NCBI GenBank assembly: GCA_013397115.1
Contig: VWZW01007711.1
Coordinates: forward strand, 194,417 to 258,416
From: Edolisoma coerulescens
Taxonomy: Eukaryota > Chordata > Aves > Passeriformes > Campephagidae
Length of the DNA: 64,000 bases
Direction: 5' to 3'
Made by a program: the position numbers and the translations under genes. Shown here piece by piece: positions 13,901 through 26,700 of this stretch (the stretch's first letter is position 1; every line of letters starts with the position of its first letter). Under the pieces are notes generated by a model. The model was not told where the DNA came from and ran no database searches. It worked only from the letters and a program-made list of their open reading frames with translations.

Positions 13901-15825
13901 GTTCTCAATCCCTTCTCTTGTTATCCCAAATGTTCCTTTTATTCGCTGGTAGGAGAGAAGTTCCCTTATTTCATGTGTTGGCCATAACATCTGTTACTTT
14001 TGCTATTTTCTGTTGCCTTTTCTGATCTGAGTTCCCTCACTGTTGTTGTCAACCCCACCTTTGGTCATATATCATGATGCTTGACCTTAGATCTTGGGTT
14101 TCTCCAGTTTTGGAGAAGTTCCTCTTTGGTGGGGCCATGCCTCTCCTGATCCCTTTCCCTCCCTGTGTGTATTTCCATTCCACCACCAAAGCTGAGTGCG
14201 GATAGCAGGGGCTGGGCAGTGCAGTTGTCCCCAGGAATCCCCGAGGTGTGGTGCCTGCCAGGGGCCGCAGACCCGCTGCAGGTGGGACACTTGTGCTGGT
14301 TCCCCTTGGCACGGGACGGGCGGCAAAGGGAGAGCAGGACGCAGGGACACACTGCAGGGGCTGCGTGCAGGGCACACTCCCCAGTCCCTCCCCCATCCCC
14401 TACTCCACCAGACACCTCAGGACAGCCCAGCTGAGAGTCAGGGCAGCAGGAACAGGTAGGACGGGTCTGCTGTGCCTGTGGCTTTTCCGTGTGCCTGCAC
14501 CCAGCGGAGTGAGAGGCACCGCAGGCCCCTCCATCGGGAGTTGCCGCTAATGATTCCTCCTGCCCGGAGGACACGGCCGGGATCGATGGAGGGTCAGCAG
14601 CATTTCCCAGTGCCCAGCACAGCCCAGGGGTCAGCAGCTAATCATCGCTGCTATCTCGCTGTGCTGTCCAGCCCAGGGCGACTGGAGGTGCATTAAAGAT
14701 TAATCAAGAGCTGGGGGGTCCAGGGAGTGTGCTGGAGTCATTCCAGGGTGGGTGGGCAGTGGTTGGCCCAAGCAAGTGGATTTCTGCTGCAGCGGCCCCG
14801 ACTTTAGATCTTTCAGCCGAACAAACTGGCGGCATCTCTGTTGAGACAAAAAATGCCTCTAGCTAAAATTCCACTATCTGACCTCAGAAGGGCTCCAGCT
14901 GCTTCTGCCACCAATGGAGCAGCTCGAAGAAGAGTTTTGCAGAGGTTGGCCATGCTGGAAGAGAAGCCCATTTCTTCAGAGGGCCTGGCAGGACAGAGCC
15001 TTCCTCTTCCTCACTCCCCCTTCAGCCTAAGTGCTCACACAGTGTGGCAGAGCATTGGCTCTGTCCCATGAGTGCCTGTCACCTGCCAGCACCAGGTCAC
15101 GGAGATTTACTGTAGGACCTGGACACCTCTTCCAAGGTGGGAGGATTAAATGGTCCCCTCGCTTGCCATGCTCATTCCTAATTCTCCAGCCTCTACAATC
15201 AGTACATTGCAACTCTGGTCCTCACTGGAGTACAAACATTTTCACAGGATTAGGAAAACACTTTCTGTTTGGGGTGTGCTTAGTGGGACAGGCTCATCCC
15301 ATGGCCCTGAATGTACTGGAGTCAGTCTCGAGGCTGATTCAGGCAGGCAGTTCCCACACCTTCCTCCTCTGCAGGGCTGTCAGTGCTCTGTGTGTCCATG
15401 TCCAGCGTTAACGTGTCTGTTCTGACTCCTGTGACCACGGGACCATACCTGGCTCTGGGTGCCCACAAATCATCACCACTCTCTGTGCCTTCAGAGCCTG
15501 CCTGGAGGGAGGCAGGGCAGTGGTGTGCCCGGCACTTTGGACACTGTCTGGAGCTGTGTGGGCTGAGGAAGCGGTGCTGGCTGACTGACACCCTGCACAT
15601 CCCGCCCTTCAGCTGCCCAGATCCCCAGCTTTTCAGTGAGCCTCAAGTTCACAGCCATTTTTGGGCAATTGGAAAGAGAAGAGCAGAGGATGAGATTCAT
15701 CCGGAATAGAACGCTCGATCAGAGTTACAGCCGTGAAGCAAAGGTGGCACTCCCCATTCCTTCTGGAAAGAACCTCAAGGATAATCCATTTCAAGGCTTG
15801 CCATTTAGTCAGGGATCCTTCCTGA
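4993..15825. other. Gene-poor intergenic DNA
   Basis: I see no supported exon in this 10.8 kb. A GC- and CpG-rich patch at about 8125-8260 stands out from its surroundings but has no coding match. An AT-rich block lies at 13,676-13,765. A 271-codon open frame at 7011-7826 (+) lacks any recognisable domain and is treated as chance. A second CG-richer patch lies at about 14,200-14,600. Confidence 0.55.
13676..13765. repeat. AT-rich low-complexity block
   Basis: About 90 bp composed almost wholly of A and T, with repeated ATTATTAT and TTTAATAT-like words. It has no coding potential. Confidence 0.8.
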
Positions 15826-16093
15826 GGAGTCCTGAAATGGAGCTGTGCCAGGGGAGGTTTAGGTTGGATCTCAGGGAAAGGTTCTTCCCCCAGAGGGTGC
15901 TGGGCACTGCCCAGGCTCCCCAGGGAATGGTCCCGGCCCTGAGGCTGCCAGAGCTCCAGGAGTGTTTGGGCAGCGCTGCCAGGGATGCCCAGGGTGGGGT
16001 TGTTGGGGTGTCTGTGCAGGGTCAGGAGTGGGACTGGGTGATCCTGGGGGTCCCATCCAACTCAGGACGCTCTGTGGTTCTGTGATTGTATGA
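15826..16093 (+). mobile_element. CR1 LINE 3' fragment
   Basis: The 3' part of a CR1 element in + orientation. It has the GAGGTTTAGGTTGGAT, CCCCAGAGGGTGCTGGGCA and GTCCCATCCAACTC blocks and a terminal TTCTGTGATTGTATGA. The element is 5'-truncated, and only the region just upstream of and including the 3' UTR remains. Its sequence differs from the CR1 copies near 32, 52 and 59 kb, which suggests another CR1 subfamily. Confidence 0.85.
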
Positions 16094-19000
16094 CACAGCG
16101 AGGGCTCTTTGTCAGAGCTTCCTCAGCTCATTCAATGGCCCCACCCAAGCTCTGGGCTCCCTTTCTGGCCGGTGGAAGAATTAGGCCCACAAAGGAGGAA
16201 CCCTCTCCAAGAAGGGCCATGTGAGTTGCCCAGAGCCTTTTTCCTTCTCTGAGCATGAGCAGAGCCCAGGGTGACTGGCTGATCCTTGACTTCCCAGCTC
16301 CAGAAAGGAGCTGAATCCCATCCGTGCAGTGTCAGGCCCTGGGCACTCACCTGCACCCTCCCCTTGCTGCTGGGGGTGATATTTTCAATGGCAAGAACGA
16401 CATAATTGAAAAAAATTTTAGCTCTGCGGATCATCTAGGATTGCTTTGGATCATGACACTCGTTACTCCTCATCTAGACTGATTGTAAAGCTTCCTCTCA
16501 ACAGGCTCCCACCCGAGTTTGCCAAAAAAGCTGCTCAGAACATGGGCTGCCTTTGCTATTTTTATCAAGTGAGCAGTATGTATTTTGCGTGATGCAAGGG
16601 AAGTGTTATTCATTTACTGGAATTATCCTTTTATCAAGTCAGTTTCCTATTGCATTTCACCCTTCAGTGCACTGGCAGTTCATTCTTTTAACAAGGCTGT
16701 TTCTATTCTTGAAAGTATATTTAAGAGGTTTTGTAATTTCACTGTGAGATACAGAGCATTTCCTTTTCTTTTAAGGAATGTGTTCCAAGCATCCTTAAAT
16801 CCTGGAGAACCTGGAGCAACAATGAACAAACGTATCAAGAAATTAAAAGATAACAACCTCATGAAAACTTTCCCTAAATTATCTTGGAAAAGAATCTGCT
16901 ATTGTATGTTAATTTTAAGCACTCTTTACTTGTCAGATTTTGTTTTCTGCTTCCTGTTGTAGTCTTTGTTTTCCCCAGTCCTGACTTGTGCTGGAAATCT
17001 ACTCATGGGTCTTTTTATAAACTTCTGGTGAGACTTGTGAGGGGCTCAAGCAGAGGTGACTGAACTGTGCAATGTGTGATTTGGGGTTTTCAGTCACTCA
17101 CAATCCCAAATCCAGCATTTTTGAGGAGTTGCCCTCAAAGCAGGGCATCATGCGGTGATGAATCAGGCAACAGGCAATGGTAGGGCAAAGAAGTGAGGCT
17201 GAATTCTGCCTCTCTGGGGTCACAGGCCATGGGGCCAGTGCTGAAACCACAAGCCAAGTCGGGACAGGAATCAGGAAGGGGGTTGAAAGCCAAGAGTGAA
17301 ACCACAAATTGTCTCAGCATTTCCCAGTAGGTCATTGTGAATTAGCAGCAGAAACGCCCCTGCAGCGGGTGTCCATTAATCAGTGAGGAGATGGAGTTGC
17401 AGGAAGGGCAGAGCTGTGTTCAGTACAACCCTGAGCCCTCAGAAGCTCCACTGGCTCTGCTGGGACCCTCTGAGAGGGCTCAGAGTGAAGATGTGGAAGG
17501 GCCACACATGTGGAGAGATTCCTCCATCATGTCTGCACCCAGCTCTTCCAGGGGGGTTTGGATGGCCACTTCTGACTCTGGGCTCATCCCGCTCAACCAC
17601 AGACTGTCATTTGTATAATTTTCTTTTTCATGTTCAATCAAAACAATTCTTCCAAGGCTGGATCACTCAGAGGTCTGGGTGGGGGAGTCAGTTGTGTGGG
17701 CCAAGGCTTACCATGGGATGTTTGAACAATTCAGTTTAGGTACATCTTCATGGAGGAACAAAAGGTAAGAGGGTCTTTTTTAGCCTAAGATTTTATGATG
17801 GATCAACATGGTGGAGAGCAGCCTACTGGAGATTTTGGGAGTGAACTTCAGTTCTGGCAGTCAAACCACAATAAATGCTGTGGATCTCAATCTGTGTATT
17901 TTTTGCAGTCCTTCTTGGCCCATGTCTGAGTTCCCCAAGCCTCCTCAAACACTGCATCACATGAGCAGAAGCACAAAAGCTTGCCTTAAAACATTTGAAC
18001 CCACAGGTAAAACTTGCACTTGAAATAAAACCTGGTTTGCCACACAGAGGAATGCACTTATAAAAAAACTCAGCAAGAACTCAGCTAAGAATTCAATCTG
18101 TGACATTCTTTAATTAACCCAATTAACCTAAGACAATGATTCTGCATGGGATGATGAGATACAGACAAATTTTTCTCCCAAGGACTAAAAACAACCTGAA
18201 CGTGTGCTTGTCAGAATAAGTTTTGTGAGTTAACCAAGCAGACAAGAACCTAACAGTTATCTTGGACTAAAAGAACACCTAAAGATCTCAGGAATGAATA
18301 TGTGAGCAGGGCAAGCAGGTAAGAGATTGCCACAGGTCGGTCTTCCGGTCTCCAGATCTTCCAGTCAAGGGGCTCAAGGAGGAAAACATTTCTGGAGTAA
18401 CTGAAACCTTGTCATTTAAGAGTAAAAATAGATCACAACAATCAGACATGGGCAGGTGGGGTGAGACCGCCTGTGAAAGTTGATGTTAAGGACTGAATTA
18501 TTCATTGGTGGTGGTCAGGGTGGCTGTGGAGAAGGGCAAAGTGGAGATGGTTTGTAGCGAGTTGTTCTGCGCTTGCAGAAGCAGAGCAGGAGGGCAGCCC
18601 TGGGTCACCAGAGTTGTGTCACCAGCCAGGCTTTGGGGGGGACTGAAGGGTTGGATCGGGGCAGCCACGACACCGTGGGTGACCGGCTTCGTTCTTCAGG
18701 TGGGAGCTGCCAGAGCAGCTCCTCATCCTGAACCTCCATCACACTGAGGCACCTCACCAGGAGACTGTCTTAGCACAGAGGGATTGTCCTCCCTGGAAAG
18801 AACCACATGAAAAGGTGGGAGAGACTCACGGTATGGCCACAGGGACTTCAATCTCAGCGCGGCCATCGGGCTCTCACTGTTAATTCCAACAGTAACCACT
18901 GCCCTGGTGTGACAGGGCTGAGCAGAGGGCACCGGGGTGTATCCCACACCCAGACACCGTGGGCCATGGTTCACACCATGGGCATTGACAGCTCTTCCAC

Positions 19001-19128
19001 ATGGGTGTTTCTGGAGGGGTGAGGTCCTGCCACCAGGGACAGGTCTCTGCTGACACCTGGGGCCCTGTTCTGCACTGGTCCTTTCTCAGTTACACACTCA
19101 CTGCATTTATGGAGGCACCAAACTCACA
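16094..19128. other. Intergenic DNA, nothing recognised
   Basis: No exon, RNA gene or repeat family could be supported here on either strand. Confidence 0.5.
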
Positions 19129-19694
19129 GGTCCTCCTGGTTCCAGCTGGGATGGAGTTGATTCTCCTCTTAGCGCTGTGTTTGGGATTTGGTGTGAGACT
19201 AATGTTGATTACACACCGACGTCCGAGCTGCTCCTGAGCAGTGCTTACCTTTAATCAAAGTCTTTTCTGTTTCCCAGGCTCTGCCAGCAAGAAGGTGCTC
19301 AAGAAACTGGGAAGGGGCAGAGCTGGGACAGGTGACCTGAACTGGCCAAAGGGACATTCCACACCACAGAACGTCATTCCCAGGGTATAAACCGGGGGAG
19401 CTGCCCAGGAGCTGATGATTGCTGTGGGTGACAGGCTGGGCAGTGGGGAGCGGGTGATGAGTAATTGTGTTGAGCATCACTGGTTTCTCTTGGGTTTTAT
19501 TCCTTTGTCCCCTTTTCATTACTATTATTATTATCATCATTATTATTGATGACATTTATTTTGTTTAAAGTATTAATCTGTTCTTATCTCAACCCATGAG
19601 TTTTACTTTTTTCGATTCTCCTGCCCTCTGGGGGTGTGTGGGCTGAGTGGGAGGCTCTGGGGTGTTTATTTGCTGTCTGGGGTACAACACAGGT
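19129..19694 (-). mobile_element. Solo LTR of an avian ERVL-type endogenous retrovirus
   Basis: Read on the - strand, this copy shows the layout of a common bird LTR family. It has a 5' end facing 19,694, a GTTGAGATAAGAACAG block, a TATA-like TTTATA near 19,390, and a 3' end with CAACTCCATCCCAGCTGG close to 19,150. The LTR at 50.6-51.1 kb is homologous along most of its length. No retroviral internal region or second LTR lies nearby, so it is a solo LTR left by recombination. The family assignment is from recall of bird LTR sequence, and the exact subfamily is not determined. Confidence 0.75.
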
Positions 19695-22370
19695 ACCTCC
19701 TGCTATGTAAGTGCCCTGGCACTTCTTTGACTGGGCTTCATTCTCTAATCAACTTGCTCCTGTCACCTTCCTTAGGGATTTCACCTGGGCACAGCCAGGG
19801 ACACAGCACTGAGCTAAAGGGATCTTGGGCTTGATTTAGATTCGACAGTCCTATGTCCTCATGTCTAAACCAGGAGGGCTCTGTACACCCTGTGCATCTC
19901 TCAGCTATATTTAGGTGTAATGTACACACTTCATGTAATTCTGGGAAAAAAACAGACAGCTGTCATGCTGCTCAGGATTGAATGAAATAGCTTTTAAAAA
20001 CATCTAATTTGTGATGTAGTTCAGCAAACAAAACCAGTGACCAGATGAAATATATTCCCCTGTGTATAAATGAGAGTGAACGGCTTAGTTGGGAGTGAGA
20101 GTGAAAGAGAAGAGTCCTTCTATTGAATTGTATAAAAACATAAGAGTTAAAGAGAAAGTAGGTTCTTAGCAAGACAAATTGAAGCTCCCACATCTACATT
20201 TCAAAGCCTTCATTGTCCCAAGGCAAGACAAACAAAGTGGCATTTGCATATTCACTGCCACTGGAGCAGTGTCCAAAGGCATCAGCCGGAATGGAAGGAA
20301 CTGGGAGGAGGGAGGTGAAATTACCATACAATGATTTCCCTCAAATTGAAAAATGAGATAGAAGGAGTAGGAGGGGAAGCTCCTAAGAGAGTCCTTTGAT
20401 GCTTGTTTTTTCTGAAAGGAAGGCATACATGGGAGGTTGTGATTTACAACTGCAGTTCAGTGATAGCTAAATCTGACTTGAGGGCTCTCTGTGATCCAGC
20501 CTCCCGACTCAGGGAGCTGAGCTGGAATAAACTTCTTGTGCCAGCTCAGGTTTGCTCAAATAGGGCTGATTGGTTAACTTCGTGCCAGCCTGTTTCATGT
20601 CAGATGTGCCATCAGCATGCAGAGAGAAGCAGAGTTTTGTTGGACCTTGCTCGGCCTGTCTGAGGGCCTTTCCATCAGCCCTTGGTGCTCTCCTCCCACC
20701 CACGGAGCCTTCAAGTCGCTGCCTCCACACATCATCACACCCCCTCCAGATGTAGATCACAGCCTTCCGTGTTTCTTTCCACTTTGCATATTCAACATCT
20801 TGCCATGGACCTTCCTTGTCCTTGCCATGGACCTTCCTTGTCCTTGTCATGGACCTTCACACGGCCTTGCCTGGCTCGGTGCTCCCACATCACCTCCGCT
20901 GCCACAACACCACCGACCTTCCCACACCGTGTCCTCCCCAAGCCAGATTCCCACTCCCGGCCACAGTGAGTCCCACTGTGAGCAAAACTTCCCTCTTTCA
21001 CCTCCTGCAGCCAGGATTCTGCTCACTGATGACATCCAGGCAGAGTCTCACATGTGGGTGATGCTGTGGGGCCACATTGGAGAAGTGTAGGACCAAGGGA
21101 AACCCCTGGGAAAAAGCCTATAGGAAGGACAAGGATACTGGTGGCCCCTCATTACTGTCCGTGCAACAAGGACCTTAGATGGAATTTGTGACAGGCTTGC
21201 ATGGAGAGTCTGTGGGAAGCCTTGCAAGAGTGTTAACATAACTCCTTCCCCTCCATGAAAGAGTGGCAGCCTGGGGAGGAGTGCACATCCATGGGAAAGC
21301 AACTCTCAGGGAAACTGAGCCACAGGAATCAAAACAGTGCTGGTGGAAAGAGACCCGTGGAAGTCTCCAGCCCAGCCTTCCCTGGAGCAGGATGAGCCCA
21401 GAAGCAGATCAGGATAACCAGGGCTTTGTACAGCTGAACCCCGTAAATACCAGAGGATAAAGCCCAAGGCTGCACCACCCTCCTGGACAGTGAGTGTTTC
21501 CTATGCCTAACCTGAACCTCCTAAGCTCCAGTGTGTGTTTGTTGACCCTTCCTATCCTGTCTGGCACCAGTGACAAGAGTTTGGCTCTGTCATCCCTGTA
21601 TATTGGCCCTTCAAAAGATTTACTCAGAGGCTGCTCTAAGACATTCTCAGTCTCCTTTCGCCCAGCAGAGGAGGTGATGCCTTCCCTCCACCTCTCTGCC
21701 AAACCAGCCTCTCCCTCTCCCTCTCCTGGCAGATCATGTGCCCCAGGCTTTGACCATCGTGGCTGCCTTGCCTGGTCCCTCTCCAGTTTCTCCCCATTGT
21801 TTCTGAACTGGCAGCTCCCAACTGAACGCGGTGTTCCACTGAGCACTGACAGGAACTTCCTCCTGCTTTCAGCTGTTCTCCTCCACCCAGACCCCAGCAG
21901 GCAGCTTGTCTTGTTTGCAGTGAGTGACTGCCAGCTCATCTTCACGCTGGCCTCCACCATCACCTTTGGCAGCAGGACTGCAGCTCAGCCAGTCTGCTCC
22001 AGGTTCAGCTGAGTTTTCTGCCTTTCCTGCCCGGGTTTCCCCAGCCTGCCACTGACACTGATGGGAATGATGAGTTAGTTGTTCCCAGCCAGGTGTGTGC
22101 TCCTGTTTCACCATTCTGTGTGCACCGTCCAGATCTTGGTGTGCTTTGCTGCTCCCAGGGCCTGTGTCAGGCTGGAGACCGAGCTTCTGCTCCTGCCCAG
22201 GCTGTGGTCAGGGCTGTGCCACGTCCCGCTGCCTCCCGCCGCAGTGAGCGATCCCAGGCTGAGAGCACCGAGCTCTGCCGAGAGCTTCGCTCCTTGTCCT
22301 TCTCCCAGAAAGCTTCTCCTGGCGCTTCCGAAACTGGCACAGCGGCGCCTCTGCACAAACGGAGGCACGG
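19695..22370. other. Intergenic DNA
   Basis: No gene was recognised. Apart from the short 22-bp repeat near 20.8 kb, I see no element I can name. Confidence 0.5.
20799..20860. repeat. 22-bp tandem repeat, about 2.8 copies
   Basis: The unit begins CTTGCCATGGACCTTCCTTG. It starts at 20,799 and 20,821, and a partial copy with a GCC-to-GTC change starts at 20,843. Copies one and two are identical, so the duplication is recent or assembly-derived. Confidence 0.85.
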
Positions 22371-23412
22371 CCACTCTCACCCCTACACACCCCTACACAC
22401 TCACACACACTCTCACACGCACTCACACGCACTCACCCCCCTACACCCCCCTACACACTCACACACACTCTCACACGCACTCACACCCACACCCCTACAC
22501 ACTCACACACCCCTACACATGCACTCACATACACTCACACCCACTCACACCCCTACACACACTCACACACACCTACTCACACCCTCACACGCTCACACAC
22601 CCACTCACACCCACCCACACTCAGACACACACTCAGACANNNNNNNNNNNNNNNNNNNNNNNNNNNNNNNNNNNNNNNNNNNNNNNNNNNNNNNNNNNNN
22701 NNNNNNNNNNNNNNNNNNNNNNNNNNNNNNNNNNNNNNNNNNNNNNNNNNNNNNNNNNNNNNNNNNNNNNNNNNNNNNNNNNNNNNNNNNNNNNNNNNNN
22801 NNNNNNNNNNNNNNNNNNNNNNNNNNNNNNNNNNNNNNNNNNNNNNNNNNNNNNNNNNNNNNNNNNNNNNNNNNNNNNNNNNNNNNNNNNNNNNNNNNNN
22901 NNNNNNNNNNNNNNNNNNNNNNNNNNNNNNNNNNNNNNNNNNNNNNNNNNNNNNNNNNNNNNNNNNNNNNNNNNNNNNNNNNNNNNNNNNNNNNNNNNNN
23001 NNNNNNNNNNNNNNNNNNNNNNNNNNNNNNNNNNNNNNNNNNNNNNNNNNNNNNNNNNNNNNNNNNNNNNNNNNNNNNNNNNNNNNNNNNNNNNNNNNNN
23101 NNNNNNNNNNNNNNNNNNNNNNNNNNNNNNNNNNNNNNNNNNNNNNNNNNNNNNNNNNNNNNNNNNNNNNNNNNNNNNNNNNNNNNNNNNNNNNNNNNNN
23201 NNNNNNNNNNNNNNNNNNNNNNNNNNNNNNNNNNNNNNNNCCCCACCCACCCACACACACTCACACACTCTCACACACACCCGCACACACACACACCCGC
23301 ACTCACACACACTCACGCACACTCACACTCACACACCCATGTGTCTGCACACGTATTTACACACGTGCACACACACCTGCACATGTGCAGTCCCTCACAC
23401 ACACACAGGCAC
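22371..23412. repeat. CACACTC-type simple repeat flanking a 601-N gap
   Basis: Both flanks consist of interspersed CACACA, CACTCA and CCCTACAC words (22,371-22,639 and 23,241-23,412). The intervening 22,640-23,240 is all N. The long open frames across it translate to His/Thr/Pro-rich low-complexity sequence and are artefacts of the repeat and the Ns. Confidence 0.92.
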
Positions 23413-23426
23413 AGGCACGTGTAACA

Positions 23427-23781
23427 TCACAGAATGGTTTGGGTGGGAAGGGACCTTAAAGCTCATCTCACTCCAGCCCCCATTCCATGGGCAGGGACAC
23501 CTCCCACTGTCCCAGTGTGTTCCTAGTCCCATCCAGCCTGGCACTGGGCACTTCCAGGGATCCAGGTGCAGCCACAGCTTCTCTGGGCACCCTGTGCCAG
23601 GGCCTCAACCCCCTCCCAGGTAAGAGTTTCTTCCTAATACCCCACCTAACCCTGCTGTCTGTCAGTGGGAAGTCATTCCCCTTTGTCTTGTCCCCATCCA
23701 AAGTCCCTCTCCAGCTCTCTTGGAGCCCCTTTAGGCACTGGAACGGGCTCTGAGGTCTCCCTGGATCCTTCACTTCTCTGA
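23427..23781 (-). mobile_element. CR1 LINE 3' fragment, antisense
   Basis: In + orientation it begins TCACAGAATGGTTTGGGTGG, the reverse complement of the CR1 tail. It runs back through blocks shared with the CR1 copies at 32.2, 52.1 and 59.2 kb, including TCTCTGGGCACCCTGTGCC. About 350 bp remain. The insertion directly abuts the simple repeat, whose short tract may be a by-product of the insertion or a coincidence. Confidence 0.88.
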
Positions 23782-26700
23782 AAAAACCCAAACCTGCTGT
23801 GAGTGTCCAGCAGCAATGCCCTGGAGCAATGCCCATGGGATTCCTAGGACAGGACATATTCTTCTCCTGGTCATCCATTCACCATGCTGGAGGTTAGTTT
23901 GGACCAGAGCCATGGCATCCAGCCCCTGGCGTTCCCCGAGCAGCAGAGGTGTCAGGGCAGGGCTGTTGGTGTGTGGTGACATCTGTGTCCCACCAGGGAT
24001 CCATCCCAGGACTCATCCTGCAAACACAGGTCCAAGGTCCAGGCCAGGTACAGCCTTTCCCATACCTGACCAAGGTTTGCTCATTTCAGGGAAATCCAAA
24101 TAGGAGCTGCTACCACCACAGCTGGAAACAGAGAAATGGTCATGATGAGGGACCTGTTGTCTCCCTGGAGGAAAGATTCATTTCCCAAGCTATGAAGCCT
24201 CTGGTGACCACTTTCATTCTCTTGCTAAAGATCTGTGACACCTGTGGCTGGACTCCTGGGGACAGGGATGCACTGTCCCAGGGTGGATGCACAGCCTGTG
24301 TGGAGAACCTCTGGAGGAAGGAAGAAGTTACCTGTGATGGTGAGTCCATGGGAAGGTGAACCCATGCCCTTCTGGAAAGGTGAAGTATTTCAGAGCTGTT
24401 TGAATCAGACTCAGCTTGGCCTCTGACTGTGGTCCAGCCCCATATGGGGTATTTCCATAGGACCATCACCCCTCCCAGTATCTCATGTGCCTCCAACAGC
24501 CAGATCTGGCTTGGGCTCAGGAAGCAAAGTCAGCCAACACAAAGCTCCGTGCATTCATTGCAGTGACTCCTGCAGAGTGGCCCTTCAGGCTCTTTTCTCC
24601 CCTCCAGTCAACTTCTGGGCATAGCTTTGGTTCTAGCACTGCCATGACAGTAAATACTCCAATTCCCATGGGAATTGAGATTATTTCTGTGACTGGGATT
24701 TTAAAAGTCACAAGGACTTGGTTGGCAGAACCTGCAGGGTTGATCCAGGGGCCTGCAAGGGAAAATACCACCTGACAATAGGAAAAGTAGCAAAATCACA
24801 AGTTTATTGTTTCTGTTCACTCCATGCAAAATGTCAGGTTATGGCAGCATTCATCAGGGTGTCTCTGTAAATCAGTCATGATGATTTTCCTTCCCTGTTC
24901 TCAAACCAGAGACACTCAACAACAGCTTGTGTAGTTGCTGGGAGCTTCGGGTGAGCTCCCTGACCCTAATCCAGCCTCTTTTTTTTGCTCCCATGGTGGC
25001 ACTTCAGAAGACTCACGGAGTCTCTCTCCTATTCCCAAGGCAACAGGATCATGGAAAACTGGCAATAGGATTGTGAACCCACACAATGATCTGCAACCAC
25101 AGAGAGAGGACAAATCCAGGATTTGTTTCAAGGGGCTCTTGAGGAACTGGCCCAAGGCCTGAAGCCTTGTTTCTGCTGTTTCACATTCATTTTAATCACA
25201 TTTCCTCCATGATACATCATCATGGAATATGGTACCTTCTTTCCCTCTCATTCCTAATGAGCCCATCACAACTCCCTTCCTGAGAAATATTTTCCCCTGC
25301 AATTCCCAGTGGAAGACACTGGGCAGAAAGCCATGGAAGCTGCTGTCCTGTCAGTCCTCACGGCCACAGGACTACAACTGGAGCCCTCCTTGCCCTGTGG
25401 ACAGTTCAGCAGTGGGGATGAGAACACTCATTTTGCATCAGTAGCTTTGCCCCAGATCATCTCAATGATTTTTGCCAAGCTGAAAGTCTCTTGAAAGAGT
25501 TTTAATGTTTAAAGAGGAAAAAATTGAAGTGTCTGACATGGAAAAGTAGTGAAGAGAGCACCAAAACAGGGCTACTGTGAGTAATGTCCTACCTGGGGGC
25601 TCCAGGAGTTTCCAGCTAGACAAACAAATGCTCGTGGGAATTTCTGCAGAGAATACTGTGAATGTTTTCAGGGAATGCTGAACATCCTAAAGTGTGAGAT
25701 TGTCAGGGGAATTTGAGCCCACTGGTGTATGCTAAGGACATGGAAAGCAAAATGTCTCCTTTCATGCCTTCCTCAGAATGACCCAGCCAGGATCCAAGTC
25801 CTCCACACTCTCTGCTTTCTTATCTTTCCCAGAGCAGATGAAGCTACTGACAATGTCCAGGGCTGAAACAAATTTGGATGCTTTGAAGAATCAGGTAAAA
25901 AGAATTTTTGGAGGCATCTGAAGGTATTCCTGCACCTTCTCCAACTCAGCACGGTGCTCTGGGCTGGTTTGATGGTCTTACAGAACAAGGGCAACACAAA
26001 GCCAGGTCTCATCCCCTCGATACCTGTTCAGGGAGCACCTGAGGGGCAGGAGGGCCTGGGGAGGGGGTTCAGCAGGAGGTTTGACAGTTATTGTTCACTA
26101 AAGTGAGCAGCCCAGCCTAATGCGGGTCATTCATTCCCCACTCCTGCCCGGTCAGCTGCAGTATTAGCGCTGGTCAAAGGTCTCCCCAAACATTTACCAT
26201 CCATTAAAAGCTAACCTTTCCATGGGATGTTTGAGCTCTGAGTCCCTGGATAGCTGCAGGCGATGCATGGGGCTCGCTGCCTCTCCGGGGGTCTCTCGCT
26301 GTCCAACCCCGCTGGGAGAGCGGCATTCCAGGAGCCGACGCTCTCTCCGCCTCACTCCTCCAGCAGCCTGAGAGCCGTGAACAGCTTGCTGGCAGCTGGA
26401 CATTCCTTGTGGGCACTGTCAAGTTTGCTGGTCTTCTCCCTCCAAAAATAAACAGCAAAATGTATTTGAGATCAGAGCTTAGCAGGAAATGGTTTTACAT
26501 GGTTTTCTTTCATTCGAGGGGCAGGTTTTCAAAGATTTGGAATTTTCCCCATCATATATTGTGATCAAAGCTGAAATCGTGGAGTGTCAGTTTGATTTTT
26601 CAGTGGGGTCTATCAGATTTGTCATTTAAATCTAACTTGGTGGATGGTAAGCACATCAGGATGGTGCTTTACATCCGGCAGGGAGAAAGAGAGAAAAGGA

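Noticed and set aside
22079..23623. 514- and 443-codon frames through the N gap
   Set aside because: They consist of a simple repeat (His/Thr/Pro) and N-derived X residues; the length is an artefact.
23949..24359. Cys- and Trp-containing 136-codon frame considered as a Wnt exon
   Set aside because: Cysteine spacing does not match Wnt9 or any Wnt exon I know, and no flanking splice-site pattern supports it.
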